Assembly: GCF_003967015.1 (NCBI RefSeq)
Contig: NZ_AP017560.1
Location: forward strand, 310,001-374,000
Length of the DNA stretch: 64,000 nt
Direction: 5' to 3'
Source: Pseudanabaena sp. ABRG5-3
GTDB lineage: Bacteria; Cyanobacteriota; Cyanobacteriia; Pseudanabaenales; Pseudanabaenaceae
This document shows positions 17,769-27,860 of this stretch, piece by piece. Both the position numbers and the translations under genes were made by a program. Position 1 is the stretch's first letter. Each line of letters opens with the position of its first letter. The notes beneath the pieces were generated by a model, which was not told the DNA's origin, made no database searches, and was given only the letters and a program-made list of their open reading frames with translations.

Positions 17769-18173
17769 ATGCAGAAACTATTTGCAGGTATTCTTTTCTC
17801 GATTGGCTTTATATTTCTAACTGTTACAGTTGCCTCAATCAGCACGAAAAATCCTACTGAAAAAGATAGAAGTGCTGCATTAGGTGGAATAATTCTTGGT
17901 GTGCCTGCAATAGCTAGTGGAGCTTGGATTGTATGGGGATTGAGGAAAAAACAAGAACAGTTAGAAAAGGAACGTTATAGCCAAATTGAGACTACTTTTT
18001 TAGAACTATTGCAAGCAAATAACGGAAATATTACGGCAATTAATTTCGCGATCGCCACCAAGCTCTCCTTAGAAGAGTCTAAGCAATATCTAGACCAGAA
18101 AGCTATTCAATTGAACGCGAACTTCAATGTGAGCGAAGATGGGGGTATCAGCTACCAGTTTTTACTTTCATAA
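17769..18173 (+). CDS. Small membrane protein with soluble C-terminal domain, 134 aa
   Basis: Residues 5-25 and about 38-57 are two hydrophobic helices joined by a polar loop (STKNPTEKDR). A positively charged, coiled-coil-like segment (RKKQEQLEKER) follows, then a helical C-terminal region (about 73-134) with two short helices and a beta-like end that resembles a small winged-helix arrangement. The protein would be anchored in the membrane with its C-terminus in the cytoplasm. I do not recognise a named family. It lies alone between sat and the phosphoketolase gene, on the same strand as the latter but separated from it by 306 bases. Confidence 0.65.
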   Translation: MQKLFAGILFSIGFIFLTVTVASISTKNPTEKDRSAALGGIILGVPAIASGAWIVWGLRKKQEQLEKERYSQIETTFLELLQANNGNITAINFAIATKLSLEESKQYLDQKAIQLNANFNVSEDGGISYQFLLS

Positions 18174-18224
18174 AGTAAATCAAAAACAAGAGTGATCGCT
18201 AATACCATTAGCAATAAGTATTCG

Positions 18225-18371
18225 TTAATTGAGAATAATAGATTAATTGAGAATAACTGTCCTTAATTGAGAACTAGAGATTATTCACTATCTGCTAAAC
18301 CCTATTAAATAAAAGCTTTTACGACTTAGAACCCTATACTTGACTATAGGGATAATCAATAGATTCTCAAT
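18225..18371 (+). promoter_or_regulatory. Iterated ATTGAGAAT sites and a dyad upstream of phosphoketolase
   Basis: The word TTAATTGAGAATAA occurs at 18225-18238 and 18243-18256, a shortened copy at 18263-18273, and the inverse ATTCTCAAT at 18363-18371. Spacings of the direct copies are 18 and 20 bases. Between them lies a perfect dyad CCCTATA-CTTGAC-TATAGGG (18332-18351). This cluster in a 306-base gap looks like binding sites for a regulator of the downstream gene. Confidence 0.45.
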
Positions 18372-18479
18372 GCAAATCTAAAGGAAATATACATATAATA
18401 GAAAGAGAGAGAAATATCATGTAAGGTTATGGTGTGAGAAGTCAAAACACTAATTATTGACAGGAACAATCGTAATTTT

Positions 18480-20939
18480 ATGGTATCTACTCCTCTCAAA
18501 TTGTCTGAGCCAGACCTAGCGAATAACTTAAGTAATGGGTCGATTAGTAGCTATGGTATTGCTCGTTCCACCGTTACAGGGACTCCTCTTAGTGCTGAAG
18601 AACTCCGTAAGATCGATGCCTACTGGCGTGCTTGTAATTATTTAGCGATCGGCATGATCTATCTGCGCGAAAATCCACTTTTGCGTGAACCTTTGAAATC
18701 AGAACATGTCAAAAATCGTTTACTAGGACATTGGGGATCAAGTCCTGGCATGAGTTTCGTATATACCCATCTCAATCGATTGATCAAGAAATATGATCTC
18801 AATACGATCTTTCTTGCAGGTCCTGGACATGGCGCTCCAGGGATTTTAGGTCCCGTCTATCTGGAGGGAACCTATTCTGAGATTTATCACGATATTAGCG
18901 AAGATGAAGAAGGGCTGAAGCATTTCTTCAAGCAATTTTCCTTTCCGGGAGGAATTGGTAGTCACTGCACACCTGAAACGCCCGGTTCGATTCATGAAGG
19001 TGGTGAACTCGGTTATAGCGTTTCCCATGCCTATGGAACTGTCTTTGATAACCCTGACTTAATCTCCGTGGTGATGGTTGGTGATGGTGAGTCGGAAACT
19101 GGCCCCCTCGCAACAGCTTGGCATTCTAACAAATTTATTAATCCTATTCGTGACGGTGCAGTACTTCCCATTCTGCATTTGAATGGTTACAAGATTAATA
19201 ACCCCACAGTGCTATCACGGATTAGTCATGAAGAACTAGAAAGCCTATTTATTGGCTATGGCTACCAGCCCTACTTTGTGGAAGGTTCCGATCCTGAGTC
19301 GATGCACCAAGCGATCGCCGCAACCCTAGAACATTGCATTAACGAAATTAGAAGTATCCAGCAAGAATCTCGGAGTACGGGTATTCCCAAACGCGCCAAA
19401 TTCCCCATGATTGTATTGCGGACTCCTAAGGGCTGGACGGGACCTGCGGAAGTGGATGGGCATAAGGTTGAGGGATTCTGGAGAGCGCACCAAGTACCTC
19501 TGTCGGGAATGCACAATAACCCTGAACATTTAAAAATGTTATCGGACTGGATGCTCAGCTATAAACCCGATGAATTATTTGATGCGTCAGGTAAGTTGCT
19601 CCCTGAACTGAAGGAACTTGCGCCAAAGGGCGATCGCCGCATGAGTGCCAACCCGATCGCTAATGGTGGTTTACTTCGTCGTGCTTTGAGGATGCCAGAT
19701 TTCCGCAACTATGGCGTAAATATCGCTAAGGCTGGAACAACCGAGGCGGAAAACACGAAGCCCTTGGGTGTATTCCTGCGGGATGTGATGCGTCAAAACA
19801 TGGATAATTTCCGTGTATTTGGTCCCGATGAAAACACATCGAACAAACTGCAAGCGATTTACGAAGTCAGTAAGAAATTCTGGATTGCCGAATATCTACC
19901 TGAAGATGCTGATGGTGGCGAACTTGCTACCGATGGGCGCGTGATGGAAATCCTCAGCGAACATACCCTAGAGGGTTGGTTAGAGGGTTATCTACTAACA
20001 GGAAGACATGGATTCTTCTCGACCTATGAATCCTTTGTTCATGTCATTGACTCGATGATCAACCAGCATTGCAAATGGTTGGAAATTAGCCAAGATATTC
20101 CTTGGCGATCACCGATCGCTTCTCTAAATTTGTTGATTACTTCAACGGTTTGGCGGCAGGATCACAATGGTTTCACCCATCAAGACCCCGGCTTCTTGGA
20201 TGTGGTAGTCAATAAGAGTGCTGAAGTGACTCGTATCTATTTACCACCTGATGTAAATACATTGCTATCGGTTGCCGATCATTGCTTGCGTAGTACCGAT
20301 TATGTGAATGTAATTGTTTCTGATAAGCAATCCCATTTGCAATTCTTGAGCATGGATGAAGCGATTAAGCATTGCACCAAGGGCTTAGGAATTTGGGATT
20401 GGGCAAGTAACGATCAAGGTACGGAGCCAGATGTGGTGATGGTGGGATGTGGTGATGTCCTCACGCAAGAGGCTCTAGCCGCAACGATCTTGCTCTGGGA
20501 ACAGTTTCCTGAATTGAAGATTCGCTTTATCAATGTGGTGGATCTGTTCAAGCTCCAGCCTGATACAGAGCATCCTCATGGTTTAAGCGATCGCGATTTT
20601 GATTCGCTCTTCACTACTGACAAGCCGATTATTTTCAACTTCCACGGCTATCCTTGGTTGATTCACCGTCTCGCCTATCGCCGCACTAATCACAAAAACC
20701 TCCATGTGCGTGGTTACAAGGAGAAGGGCAATATCAACACGCCTTTAGAATTGGCGATTAGTAACCAAGTTGACCGCTTTAGCCTGGCGATTGACGTGAT
20801 CGATCGCGTGCCTAAATTGCAAAATATCGGCGCTCATGCGAAGCAAGCCCTACTCGATCAGCAAATCGAATGTCGTCAATATGCCTACGAGCATGGCATC
20901 GATAAGCCCGAAATTGTGAACTGGCGCTATCCCCATTAA
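18480..20939 (+). CDS. xfp: Phosphoketolase (xylulose 5-phosphate / fructose 6-phosphate), 819 aa
   Basis: The protein is full length for the family. It has GPGHGAPG (about 119-126), GGELGYS (about 174-180) and the thiamine-diphosphate motif [15 protein letters not shown] (about 201-215) with conserved downstream N. Phosphoketolase splits xylulose 5-phosphate or fructose 6-phosphate with phosphate to give acetyl-phosphate and a triose or tetrose phosphate. In cyanobacteria it bypasses pyruvate dehydrogenase and carbon loss. A GACAGGAA stretch about 15 bases upstream may aid translation. A histidine phosphatase gene follows after 49 bases. Which of the two sugar phosphates is preferred cannot be read here. 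Confidence 0.96.
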   Translation: MVSTPLKLSEPDLANNLSNGSISSYGIARSTVTGTPLSAEELRKIDAYWRACNYLAIGMIYLRENPLLREPLKSEHVKNRLLGHWGSSPGMSFVYTHLNRLIKKYDLNTIFLAGPGHGAPGILGPVYLEGTYSEIYHDISEDEEGLKHFFKQFSFPGGIGSHCTPETPGSIHEGGELGYSVSHAYGTVFDNPDLISVVMVGDGESETGPLATAWHSNKFINPIRDGAVLPILHLNGYKINNPTVLSRISHEELESLFIGYGYQPYFVEGSDPESMHQAIAATLEHCINEIRSIQQESRSTGIPKRAKFPMIVLRTPKGWTGPAEVDGHKVEGFWRAHQVPLSGMHNNPEHLKMLSDWMLSYKPDELFDASGKLLPELKELAPKGDRRMSANPIANGGLLRRALRMPDFRNYGVNIAKAGTTEAENTKPLGVFLRDVMRQNMDNFRVFGPDENTSNKLQAIYEVSKKFWIAEYLPEDADGGELATDGRVMEILSEHTLEGWLEGYLLTGRHGFFSTYESFVHVIDSMINQHCKWLEISQDIPWRSPIASLNLLITSTVWRQDHNGFTHQDPGFLDVVVNKSAEVTRIYLPPDVNTLLSVADHCLRSTDYVNVIVSDKQSHLQFLSMDEAIKHCTKGLGIWDWASNDQGTEPDVVMVGCGDVLTQEALAATILLWEQFPELKIRFINVVDLFKLQPDTEHPHGLSDRDFDSLFTTDKPIIFNFHGYPWLIHRLAYRRTNHKNLHVRGYKEKGNINTPLELAISNQVDRFSLAIDVIDRVPKLQNIGAHAKQALLDQQIECRQYAYEHGIDKPEIVNWRYPH

Positions 20940-20946
20940 CTAAATT

Positions 20947-20979
20947 GCCTTTGGACGGCGCTTCGCGCCGTCCAAAGGC
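20947..20979 (+). terminator. GC-rich hairpin between phosphoketolase and phosphatase genes
   Basis: A perfect 15-bp stem GCCTTTGGACGGCGC with TTC loop fills the 49-base gap and is followed by AAAAAATT. It could terminate or attenuate the transcript or protect the mRNA end, so the downstream gene may be expressed at a different level. Confidence 0.55.
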
Positions 20980-20988
20980 TAAAAAATT

Positions 20989-21627
20989 ATGAGCTTAAAA
21001 TTATATCTACTGCGTCATGGCGAAACTGCCTATAGCCGCACTGGTGGCTATTGTGGCGAGCTTGATCCTGAATTAACAGAGAATGGCGAAAAAATGGCCC
21101 AAGCTTTTGGCGATGCTTATAAAGCGATCGCATGGGATGCCGTGTTTGTCAGTCCAATGAAACGCACGATCGCCACAGCCACACCTCTATGCACAGCAGT
21201 CAACATAGAAATGCAATTTCGAGATGGTTTAAAAGAATTGCGCTATGGCAAATGGGAAGGATTAACTAATGAGTTCGTGAAGGATAACTATAGCGATGAT
21301 TATCTGCGATGGCTAACGGAGCCTGCATGGAATCCGCCCACAGGTGGCGAAACCGCCGTGCAACTTGCAAGCCGAGCTTCATTTGTAATTGCCGAAATCC
21401 AAGAGATGTATCCATCGGGGAATGTATTAGTTGTTTCCCATAAGGCGACTATTCGCGTGATTCTCTGTAGCTTATTGGGAATTGATATGGGTAGATATCG
21501 CGATCGCATTGATGTCCCTGCTGCCTCACTCAGCATCGTTCAGTTTGGCGCACTTGGTCCCATGCTCAAGGTGTTAGGCGATCGCAGTTTTATGGATGCT
21601 GACTTGCGATCGCTAGTTGGAACTTAA
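20989..21627 (+). CDS. Histidine phosphatase superfamily protein, 212 aa
   Basis: The N-terminus LYLLRHGETAYS (4-15) carries the RHG catalytic signature with the histidine that is phosphorylated, and the second histidine lies in VVSHKATIRVILCSLLG (about 149-165). The conserved Glu is in KELRYGKWEG. The family includes cofactor-dependent phosphoglycerate mutase-like enzymes and phosphatases acting on sugar phosphates. Its place directly behind phosphoketolase suggests a substrate in the same sugar-phosphate pathway, but this is inference. The ATG follows a short AT-rich stretch without a clear Shine-Dalgarno. Confidence 0.88.
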   Translation: MSLKLYLLRHGETAYSRTGGYCGELDPELTENGEKMAQAFGDAYKAIAWDAVFVSPMKRTIATATPLCTAVNIEMQFRDGLKELRYGKWEGLTNEFVKDNYSDDYLRWLTEPAWNPPTGGETAVQLASRASFVIAEIQEMYPSGNVLVVSHKATIRVILCSLLGIDMGRYRDRIDVPAASLSIVQFGALGPMLKVLGDRSFMDADLRSLVGT

Positions 21628-21630
21628 TCC

Positions 21631-21685
21631 ATATCTAAAGAGGTTTTGATTTTGTCGCAGGCAAAATCAAAACCTCTTTAGATAT
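21631..21685. terminator. Long perfect hairpin between phosphatase gene and purL
   Basis: A 24-bp perfect stem starting ATATCTAAAGAGGTTTTGAT with a 7-base loop lies between two convergent genes. T/A-rich ends allow it to work for both. Its length exceeds ordinary terminators and fits the palindromic elements seen elsewhere in the window. Confidence 0.6.
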
Positions 21686-21693
21686 AGCGCTTT

Positions 21694-24021
21694 TTACAAA
21701 GTATGTCCCATGCGTTTGGGAATAGACTCATTGAAATTTTTGGTGATGTCTGAGAGAGAGACAGCGATCGCCTTTTCTCCTGCAACCACGATTTCCAAAT
21801 CGCTAGCTGCATCGCTTACCGTACCAATATGCTGCCAAGCATTACCTAGCTGACTGGCGAGATAAGCTTCCCATGTAGGGCGATCGCTTTCTTTGACCGA
21901 AACGACAATGCGACTTGCGCCTTCACCAAAGAGAAGTTGAGTGAGATTTAAACCTTCAGGAATAGAGAGTTGAATCTGCGCTGTGAGTTTGCCAGAAATT
22001 GAGGATTCGGCGATCGCTACAGCAAGCCCACCTTCGGCACAATCATGGGCGGATTGGATTAAGCCTTGGGTGATGCCTTGGCGACAGGTAAATTGGACTT
22101 TGCGCTCTAGTTCAAAATCGACAGGTTGGGGACGACCTGTGACTTCACCGATAACTGAGGCGAGATATTCAGACCCTGCGAGACTAGCGCGATCGCTACC
22201 GAGTAAATAAATCGCATCGCCAACATTCTGCCAACTCTGACCAACGACCTTGGTGACATCTTCCACTAAACCGACCATACCGATCACAGGTGTCGGATAA
22301 ATGGGCTGAGCATTACCTTCGGAGTCGATGGTTTCGTTATAGAGAGAAACATTACCGCCAGTCACAGGAGTGGACAACTCACGGCAAGCATCGGCAATAC
22401 CGCGACAAGCTTCGTGTAATTGCCAATAACCGATCGCATGTTCGGGACTGCCAAAGTTCAAATTATCGGTGACAGATAGAGGCTCAGAACCAACACAGGA
22501 GAGATTTCTGGCTGCCTCCGCAACGGCTAGCTTTGCGCCTTCGTAGGGGTCAAGATAGACATAACGCGCATTGCAATCAACGGTAGCGGCAACCCCTGCA
22601 AGGGAATCGATTTGACATTGCGCTGAGTTTAGTTCCCCTGCGCCAAAACCTTGACTGCGTAGACGAATTACTGCCGCATCAGCGCCTCCGGGAAATATCA
22701 CCGTATTATTTTGAACTTGATGATCGTATTGGCGATAGACCCACGCTTTGGAGGCGATCGCAGGGGTATCGAGTAATTTCAAGAGTGCTTCGTTAGGATT
22801 AATTTCTGGGAAATTAGCGATCGCTGTTTTCTCATCCCACGCCCAAGCTTTCTTTGCATAGTCAGGAGTATCAGCTAGCTGACGATGATAAATAGGTGTA
22901 TTGTCAGCGAGGGCAGTAGCAGGAATCTCCGCCGCAACTTCACCATGCCAGAGAATCCGCACAATTGGCTCCGCGAGAACTTCTCCAGCAACTACCGCAT
23001 GAAGTCCCCACCGTTCAAAAATTTCAATTAGTTCCGCTTCTCTTCCCTTATGAGCAACAAAGAGCATTCGCTCCTGTGATTCCGACAGCAGATATTCATA
23101 GGGAGTCATGCCTGATTCTCTCGCAGGAATCTTATCCAAGTCGAGGGATACACCCACTCCACCTTTCGCCGCCATTTCCGAAGTGGAACAGGTTAAGCCT
23201 GCTGCGCCCATATCCTGCGCCGCCACCACAGCCCCAGTTTTAAATGCTTCCAAACAAGCTTCCACTAGGGACTTTTCTAAAAAGGGATCGCCCACCTGCA
23301 CCGCAGGACGACTTTGTTCGGATTTATCGGAAAGCTCAGCACTGGCGAAACTTGCACCTTTCATGCCATCACGTCCAGTGGTGGAACCAACATAAACAAC
23401 GGGATTGCCAATGCCAGCAGCACCTGACTTGACGATTTCCTTAGCTTCCATAATCCCGATCGCCATCGCATTCACAAGCGGATTACGGTTATATGCCTTG
23501 TCAAAATAAACTTCGCCACCAACGGTCGGAACGCCGATACAATTGCCATAGCCAGCGATGCCATTGACAATCCCATTGACACGACTGCGTACCCAAGGAT
23601 CGGACAGTTCACCAAAGCGTAATGAGTTCAAAATCGCGACAGGACGCGCTCCCATCGTGAAAATATCTCGCAAAATACCACCCACACCTGTAGCTGCGCC
23701 TTGGTACGGCTCGACCGCCGAAGGACGGTTATGGCTTTCAATCTTAAAACTAATGGCAATATCATCGGTAATCTTGACTACGCCTGCATTTTCCCCTGGC
23801 CCAACCAAAATGCGATCGCCTGTGGTGGGAAATTGTTTAAGTAAAGGTCGCGAATTTTTATAGCAGCAATGCTCTGACCACATCACACCAAACATCCCTA
23901 ATTCGGCTTTGTTGGGTTCACGACCAAGGCGATCGCAAATCATTTGATATTCGTCTAGGGTCAAACCTTCAGCTTTGATTTCGGCTGGGGAAAATTTGGG
24001 TGTGGTGATATTTGCGGTCAT
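21694..24021 (-). CDS. purL: Phosphoribosylformylglycinamidine synthase subunit PurL, 775 aa
   Basis: The protein begins with the PurL pattern [18 protein letters not shown] and [15 protein letters not shown] (about 49-63), followed by [32 protein letters not shown] (read as [13 protein letters not shown] and GAATGVGG), and duplicated AIRS-like ATP-binding halves. It is the small-form PurL (about 750-780 aa) that works with PurS and PurQ to convert FGAR, ATP and glutamine to FGAM in purine synthesis. PurS and PurQ are not in this window. It is read opposite to the phosphatase gene and apparently single. Confidence 0.97.
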   Translation of the reverse strand: MTANITTPKFSPAEIKAEGLTLDEYQMICDRLGREPNKAELGMFGVMWSEHCCYKNSRPLLKQFPTTGDRILVGPGENAGVVKITDDIAISFKIESHNRPSAVEPYQGAATGVGGILRDIFTMGARPVAILNSLRFGELSDPWVRSRVNGIVNGIAGYGNCIGVPTVGGEVYFDKAYNRNPLVNAMAIGIMEAKEIVKSGAAGIGNPVVYVGSTTGRDGMKGASFASAELSDKSEQSRPAVQVGDPFLEKSLVEACLEAFKTGAVVAAQDMGAAGLTCSTSEMAAKGGVGVSLDLDKIPARESGMTPYEYLLSESQERMLFVAHKGREAELIEIFERWGLHAVVAGEVLAEPIVRILWHGEVAAEIPATALADNTPIYHRQLADTPDYAKKAWAWDEKTAIANFPEINPNEALLKLLDTPAIASKAWVYRQYDHQVQNNTVIFPGGADAAVIRLRSQGFGAGELNSAQCQIDSLAGVAATVDCNARYVYLDPYEGAKLAVAEAARNLSCVGSEPLSVTDNLNFGSPEHAIGYWQLHEACRGIADACRELSTPVTGGNVSLYNETIDSEGNAQPIYPTPVIGMVGLVEDVTKVVGQSWQNVGDAIYLLGSDRASLAGSEYLASVIGEVTGRPQPVDFELERKVQFTCRQGITQGLIQSAHDCAEGGLAVAIAESSISGKLTAQIQLSIPEGLNLTQLLFGEGASRIVVSVKESDRPTWEAYLASQLGNAWQHIGTVSDAASDLEIVVAGEKAIAVSLSDITKNFNESIPKRMGHTL

Positions 24022-24332
24022 AGTTAATGCAAAAAATGTTTAGGCTGCTGCTGAGATTGCTTGGTGATTGCTCTTAGCAGCTATTAATCTAACATTTTAG
24101 CCGCAAAAAGCATAAAGAGACGGTACTGGTCAGTTAAATCGTGAGGGAGTAAAAGCCGCGCAATGATAGTAACTCCAGAACTGCTCGTTGTAGTCCTTCC
24201 GTACCCAAATAAACGAAGACGGCGCGAAGCGCCGTCTTCGTTTATTATTGTTTGCCCATATCCATGCTGTTTGTATTGCTTTCGCAAATAGTTCGGTGTT
24301 TTTGATTCCTGTCGTGCTTATTCTCTTAATCC
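24022..24332. other. Gap between purL and CheW-like gene with hairpin at 24208-24246
   Basis: The 311-base gap contains a perfect 18-bp stem with GAA loop (24208-24246, GAAGACGGCGC core, like the inner stem at 6849-6903). Reverse-strand frames on either side encode short peptides that switch frame at the hairpin; this may be a decayed small gene interrupted by the palindrome, but similarity to a real protein cannot be shown here. Confidence 0.35.
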
Positions 24333-24845
24333 TCATATTTTGCTTGAAATTGAAGCAATAAGGCGATCGCTATCAATGGAAAATAGAGAAGGTCGCTCCT
24401 TTGTAGGAAGAGTCATCGCAGTAATAAAGTCAACTTTCCACCTTTGGCTATAGGTTGTAGGTAGAGAGACAAGATCATCTTGAGATATCCTTTGAAGTGC
24501 TGGTTGCGAATTGCTAAGTATACCCACCAGTTTCTCTGCCTGATTGCGGACAATAATTAGAGATGGCTTAGAAGCAACAACTGCACCATTAATTACTAAT
24601 TGTTGAATATCACTACTCTGGACTTTTGTTTGGTGAAACAGCAATTTTCCAAGATCAATGATGGGAATATTGTCACCAGCGAAGGTGACTTTAGGAACAT
24701 GCTTCTCAAGGGGAATAACGCGATAAATGGACTCTATTGGTAAAATAAACCACGCAATGCGTAGTCGAAACGTGACATATTGCTGTCCGATATCAGGTCG
24801 AAGTTCGAGAAGTCTTTGCGATCGCAGGGAAGAGATGGCTGGCAT
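24333..24845 (-). CDS. CheW-like scaffold protein, 170 aa
   Basis: The protein begins with a polar stretch, then QYVTFRLRIAWFILPIESIYRVIPL (partly: FRLRIAWFILPIES), the beta-strand pattern of a CheW domain, followed by VTFAGDNIPIIDLGKLL and VVINGAVV-like strands. CheW domains link the CheA kinase to chemoreceptors. It is the last gene of the chemosensory run, 44 bases after CheA. It differs strongly from the CheW at 30225 in the same operon, so the two scaffolds may serve different arrays or receptors. Medium confidence in detail; the CheW fold is clear from pattern. Confidence 0.75.
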   Translation of the reverse strand: MPAISSLRSQRLLELRPDIGQQYVTFRLRIAWFILPIESIYRVIPLEKHVPKVTFAGDNIPIIDLGKLLFHQTKVQSSDIQQLVINGAVVASKPSLIIVRNQAEKLVGILSNSQPALQRISQDDLVSLPTTYSQRWKVDFITAMTLPTKERPSLFSIDSDRLIASISSKI

Positions 24846-24889
24846 AGTCTAGGTAATGGGTAATTGATACAGGACAGAATCTCTACAAA

Positions 24890-27799
24890 TTATTTAGCTA
24901 CAAGTTGAGATAGCGTTTGGAGAAGTTCATTATCTTTAAAGGGTTTAGAAAAATATGCCGAAGCTCCTAGACGCATTGCTAAATCACGATGTTTTGTACC
25001 ACTTCGAGAAGTAAGCATAATTACAGGAAGATCTTTGCATTTCTCATCAGCACGGGATTGGACTAAAAAGCCAAACCCATCAAGTCTGGGCATTTCAATA
25101 TCGCAAATGACTGCACTGACTCTAGAGCCTTGAGATAGCATTTGCAGTTTCCCCAATTTTTCCATTGCTTCGTACCCATCCTTGGCTTGCTCGACACGAT
25201 ATCCAGACTTTTCTAGGGTCATGGCTAAAAATCGACGTACATTGATCGAATCATCAACTACGAGAACTGTCGTGCGGCGATCGCTTCTTTCTGAGGGTAA
25301 AGTAAGATTGGGATTTGTTGGTGCATCAGCATCGTCGATCGCCCAATCAAGAAGATTGTCAATATCTACCAGTGGCACAATTTTACCGCCGCCAAGAATT
25401 GCACAACCCATAAAGCCATTAGGCATAGGAATTGTACTTTGCACACCACGAATAGTAACTTCCTGTTCACCCCAATAGCGATCGACTTGCAAGCCAAAGG
25501 GAACATTGTCTTTTGCCACGATTAACATTAATGGCTCATCAACAATGGGGCGAGTTGCTGTCTCGATTTGAAATTGTGGACGTGAGAAGTGGAGATGCTC
25601 GCCTAATTTGAGTAAAGGGACAGAATAGCCTTCCCAATCTAATACTTCTTGATTAGCTACAGTATAAATAGAAGTATCACGAATTAGCAAAATCTCCTCA
25701 ACCGCACTGGTGAGGATTGCCATCTGCAAACTATTACTTTCAAACAGTAGGACACGAGCAATGGACAGTGATACAGGTACTGTCAGGACAAAAGTTGTAC
25801 CTTTGCCAGCTTCAGTTTCAATCCGTACATTGCCCCCAATCATACTGAGATTTGACCGCACAACATCCATACCTACGCCACGCCCTGACAGCTCAGTCAC
25901 GCGATCGGCGGTACTAAATCCCGCTTCAAAGATTAACTCCAATAAAGCTTCTTGCTCAGAATTATCAAGATCACTTTCACTTAATCCCATTTGTAAAGCG
26001 CGATCGCGAAGTTTCGCAAAGTTAACGCCATTGCCATCATCACTGACGGTAATCACAGTTTGGTTGCCACGATAACCTGCGGCGATTTCGATTTTTCCTT
26101 TAGGAGATTTACCCGCAGCAACACGAGCTTCAGGAGTTTCAATACCATGATCAAAGGCATTGCGAACTAGATGGAGAAGTGGATCTTCTAGGGCTTCTAA
26201 AACCGATCGCTCAACTAAAGTAGAGCTACCCCGCACTACCAGTTCCACCTGTTTACCATAGTTGAGGGACAGATCTCTCAATAGGCGCGGAAATCTGCCC
26301 AAAATTTCACTGAGCATCCGCATTCTTGCTTGCTCGATCGCAGTTTGCATTTGCCGTGAAGCTCGCCCTAGTTCCCTTTCTGTACCTTCAGTTTCTGTTA
26401 AAGCAGTTTCCAAATCGCTGGAAACTTCCTGTAACTGCACCACACTATCCATGATTTCCCGCGATAGTACATGCAGTTCGCTGTAGCGATCCATTTCTAG
26501 CAGGTCAAAGCGACTAGCATAGGGCAGAAATTCGGCATTATTTTGCGCGTCATTAGCTACATAATTGCTAGCAATATTGCCTATGGGGGCATTAATCGCA
26601 GTACCTAAGGGAAGTAGTGATTCCGATGATGTGACCACGCGATCATAGGCAGCTCGGAGTTGAGCATTAGATTGTTCTAATCCGTGCATTCGTGTATTTA
26701 ACAGTTGCACTAAATCTCGCATTCGTTTTAGTTGCAGACGCAACCCACTACGTTCAGCATTCAACTCCCCAAAGCGATCGCTTAGTGCTTCTAAATGACG
26801 GTGAGGTATACGGATTGTGGAATCTAGATTGGTCACGACATTAGGATTAGTCTCACTAGGTGGAGAAGCAGGAGTCGTTACATCTTGAATGTTTGCTAAG
26901 TTGAGAGCATGATGATCGAGAACAAATACGTCATCTTCATGCCGCAGATCTGGAGTTGGTAAATTTATTGATAAGTCGGCAATGGGGGATGCAGCAGCAG
27001 GTATTACATTTTGAGGAAGAGATGATATCTCGAAACTTGCTGGTAAAGCATCAAATTGTCCAACCAATACAAGGGCTTGCGATCGCTTCCAAGCTCCTAA
27101 CGCGGAGGTGGTGACGGTGCGTAGATCATTATCTTGATTCTCTAAGGCTTTGCTAATGCTTTCACACAGTTTAGTGAATGCTGGCAGTTCCAACATTTCA
27201 CCAAGACAGCCAAATTCTTGACTTGTGAGTTCAAATTCTTCGCGAAGTACCTGCGATTGGGGATCAGCGAGTACATTGGTCAACCTTTCTAAGCAGGCAT
27301 CTACCTCTGTAGCAAACATAAGGACACGCATATCCTGTCCTGCTTCCTCAGATAGAAGATTAGCTTCATCCTGTGCCGACAAATCCCCCAATATTTCATG
27401 CAAACGGTTGAACGGTGGCAGAATATGCAACTGTATCCATTCATCTCGCGGCGCTTTACGCTGTTTGTGAATAGTAGCAATTTTGCCCATGCCATCAATC
27501 ACAGCGAGAAATAGACTTTCTACTTCATCGACAATCTCTGTTTGATTATTTGCCTGTAGGATTTTAAAGAAATCTTCTAGGCGGTGGGCTAGATCACTTA
27601 GAGCATGAAAGCCCATCATTCCTGCTCCACCCTTCATTGAGTGAGCCGCTCGCAAAATCTTGTTAGTAGCTGATTTCTGTAAGCCGCGATTGCTTAAGCC
27701 CAAGATCTCAGCTTCAATATCTGCTAAAAAATCTCGAACTTCATCGAGAAATAGTAATCGAACTTCCCACTCGCGATCGCTTAAGGTATTAGTTAACAT
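24890..27799 (-). CDS. CheA-type hybrid histidine kinase with response regulator, 969 aa
   Basis: Order: Hpt domain with LRAAHSMKGGAG (phosphorylated H53), a long linker (about 130-330), a dimerisation region with coiled coil (about 330-460), the HATPase domain (HLVRNAFDHGIETPEARVAAGK read as HLVRNAFDHGI near 546, and the G boxes SDDGNGVNF and GRGVGMDVV), a CheW-like regulatory domain (about 680-830), and a C-terminal receiver (about 845-969: VLVVDDSINVRRFL, ICDIEMPRLDGF with phospho-acceptor Asp near 899). This is the layout of PilL/PixL/HmpE-type kinases of cyanobacterial pilus chemotaxis. It follows the receptor gene by 61 bases and is followed by a CheW-like gene. Confidence 0.95.
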   Translation of the reverse strand: MLTNTLSDREWEVRLLFLDEVRDFLADIEAEILGLSNRGLQKSATNKILRAAHSMKGGAGMMGFHALSDLAHRLEDFFKILQANNQTEIVDEVESLFLAVIDGMGKIATIHKQRKAPRDEWIQLHILPPFNRLHEILGDLSAQDEANLLSEEAGQDMRVLMFATEVDACLERLTNVLADPQSQVLREEFELTSQEFGCLGEMLELPAFTKLCESISKALENQDNDLRTVTTSALGAWKRSQALVLVGQFDALPASFEISSLPQNVIPAAASPIADLSINLPTPDLRHEDDVFVLDHHALNLANIQDVTTPASPPSETNPNVVTNLDSTIRIPHRHLEALSDRFGELNAERSGLRLQLKRMRDLVQLLNTRMHGLEQSNAQLRAAYDRVVTSSESLLPLGTAINAPIGNIASNYVANDAQNNAEFLPYASRFDLLEMDRYSELHVLSREIMDSVVQLQEVSSDLETALTETEGTERELGRASRQMQTAIEQARMRMLSEILGRFPRLLRDLSLNYGKQVELVVRGSSTLVERSVLEALEDPLLHLVRNAFDHGIETPEARVAAGKSPKGKIEIAAGYRGNQTVITVSDDGNGVNFAKLRDRALQMGLSESDLDNSEQEALLELIFEAGFSTADRVTELSGRGVGMDVVRSNLSMIGGNVRIETEAGKGTTFVLTVPVSLSIARVLLFESNSLQMAILTSAVEEILLIRDTSIYTVANQEVLDWEGYSVPLLKLGEHLHFSRPQFQIETATRPIVDEPLMLIVAKDNVPFGLQVDRYWGEQEVTIRGVQSTIPMPNGFMGCAILGGGKIVPLVDIDNLLDWAIDDADAPTNPNLTLPSERSDRRTTVLVVDDSINVRRFLAMTLEKSGYRVEQAKDGYEAMEKLGKLQMLSQGSRVSAVICDIEMPRLDGFGFLVQSRADEKCKDLPVIMLTSRSGTKHRDLAMRLGASAYFSKPFKDNELLQTLSQLVAK

Positions 27800-27825
27800 A
27801 TCGACCTCTACTGATTATTTAATTG

Positions 27826-27860
27826 TTTTCAAAGTCTGTGCTTAGCACAGACTTTGAAAA
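27826..27860 (-). terminator. Hairpin between receptor and kinase genes
   Basis: A perfect 16-bp stem TTTTCAAAGTCTGTGC with TTA loop lies in the 61-base gap. Because the neighbouring genes belong to one operon, it may be an attenuator or mRNA stabiliser rather than a full terminator. Confidence 0.5.

Noticed and set aside
23558-23863. Forward ORF of 101 codons opposite purL
   Set aside because: Antisense shadow of a clearly conserved PurL; no ribosome binding site or protein-like pattern.
25710-26075. Forward ORF of 121 codons opposite the CheA gene
   Set aside because: Its Ser/Arg/Pro-rich composition is a reading-frame shadow of the kinase coding strand.
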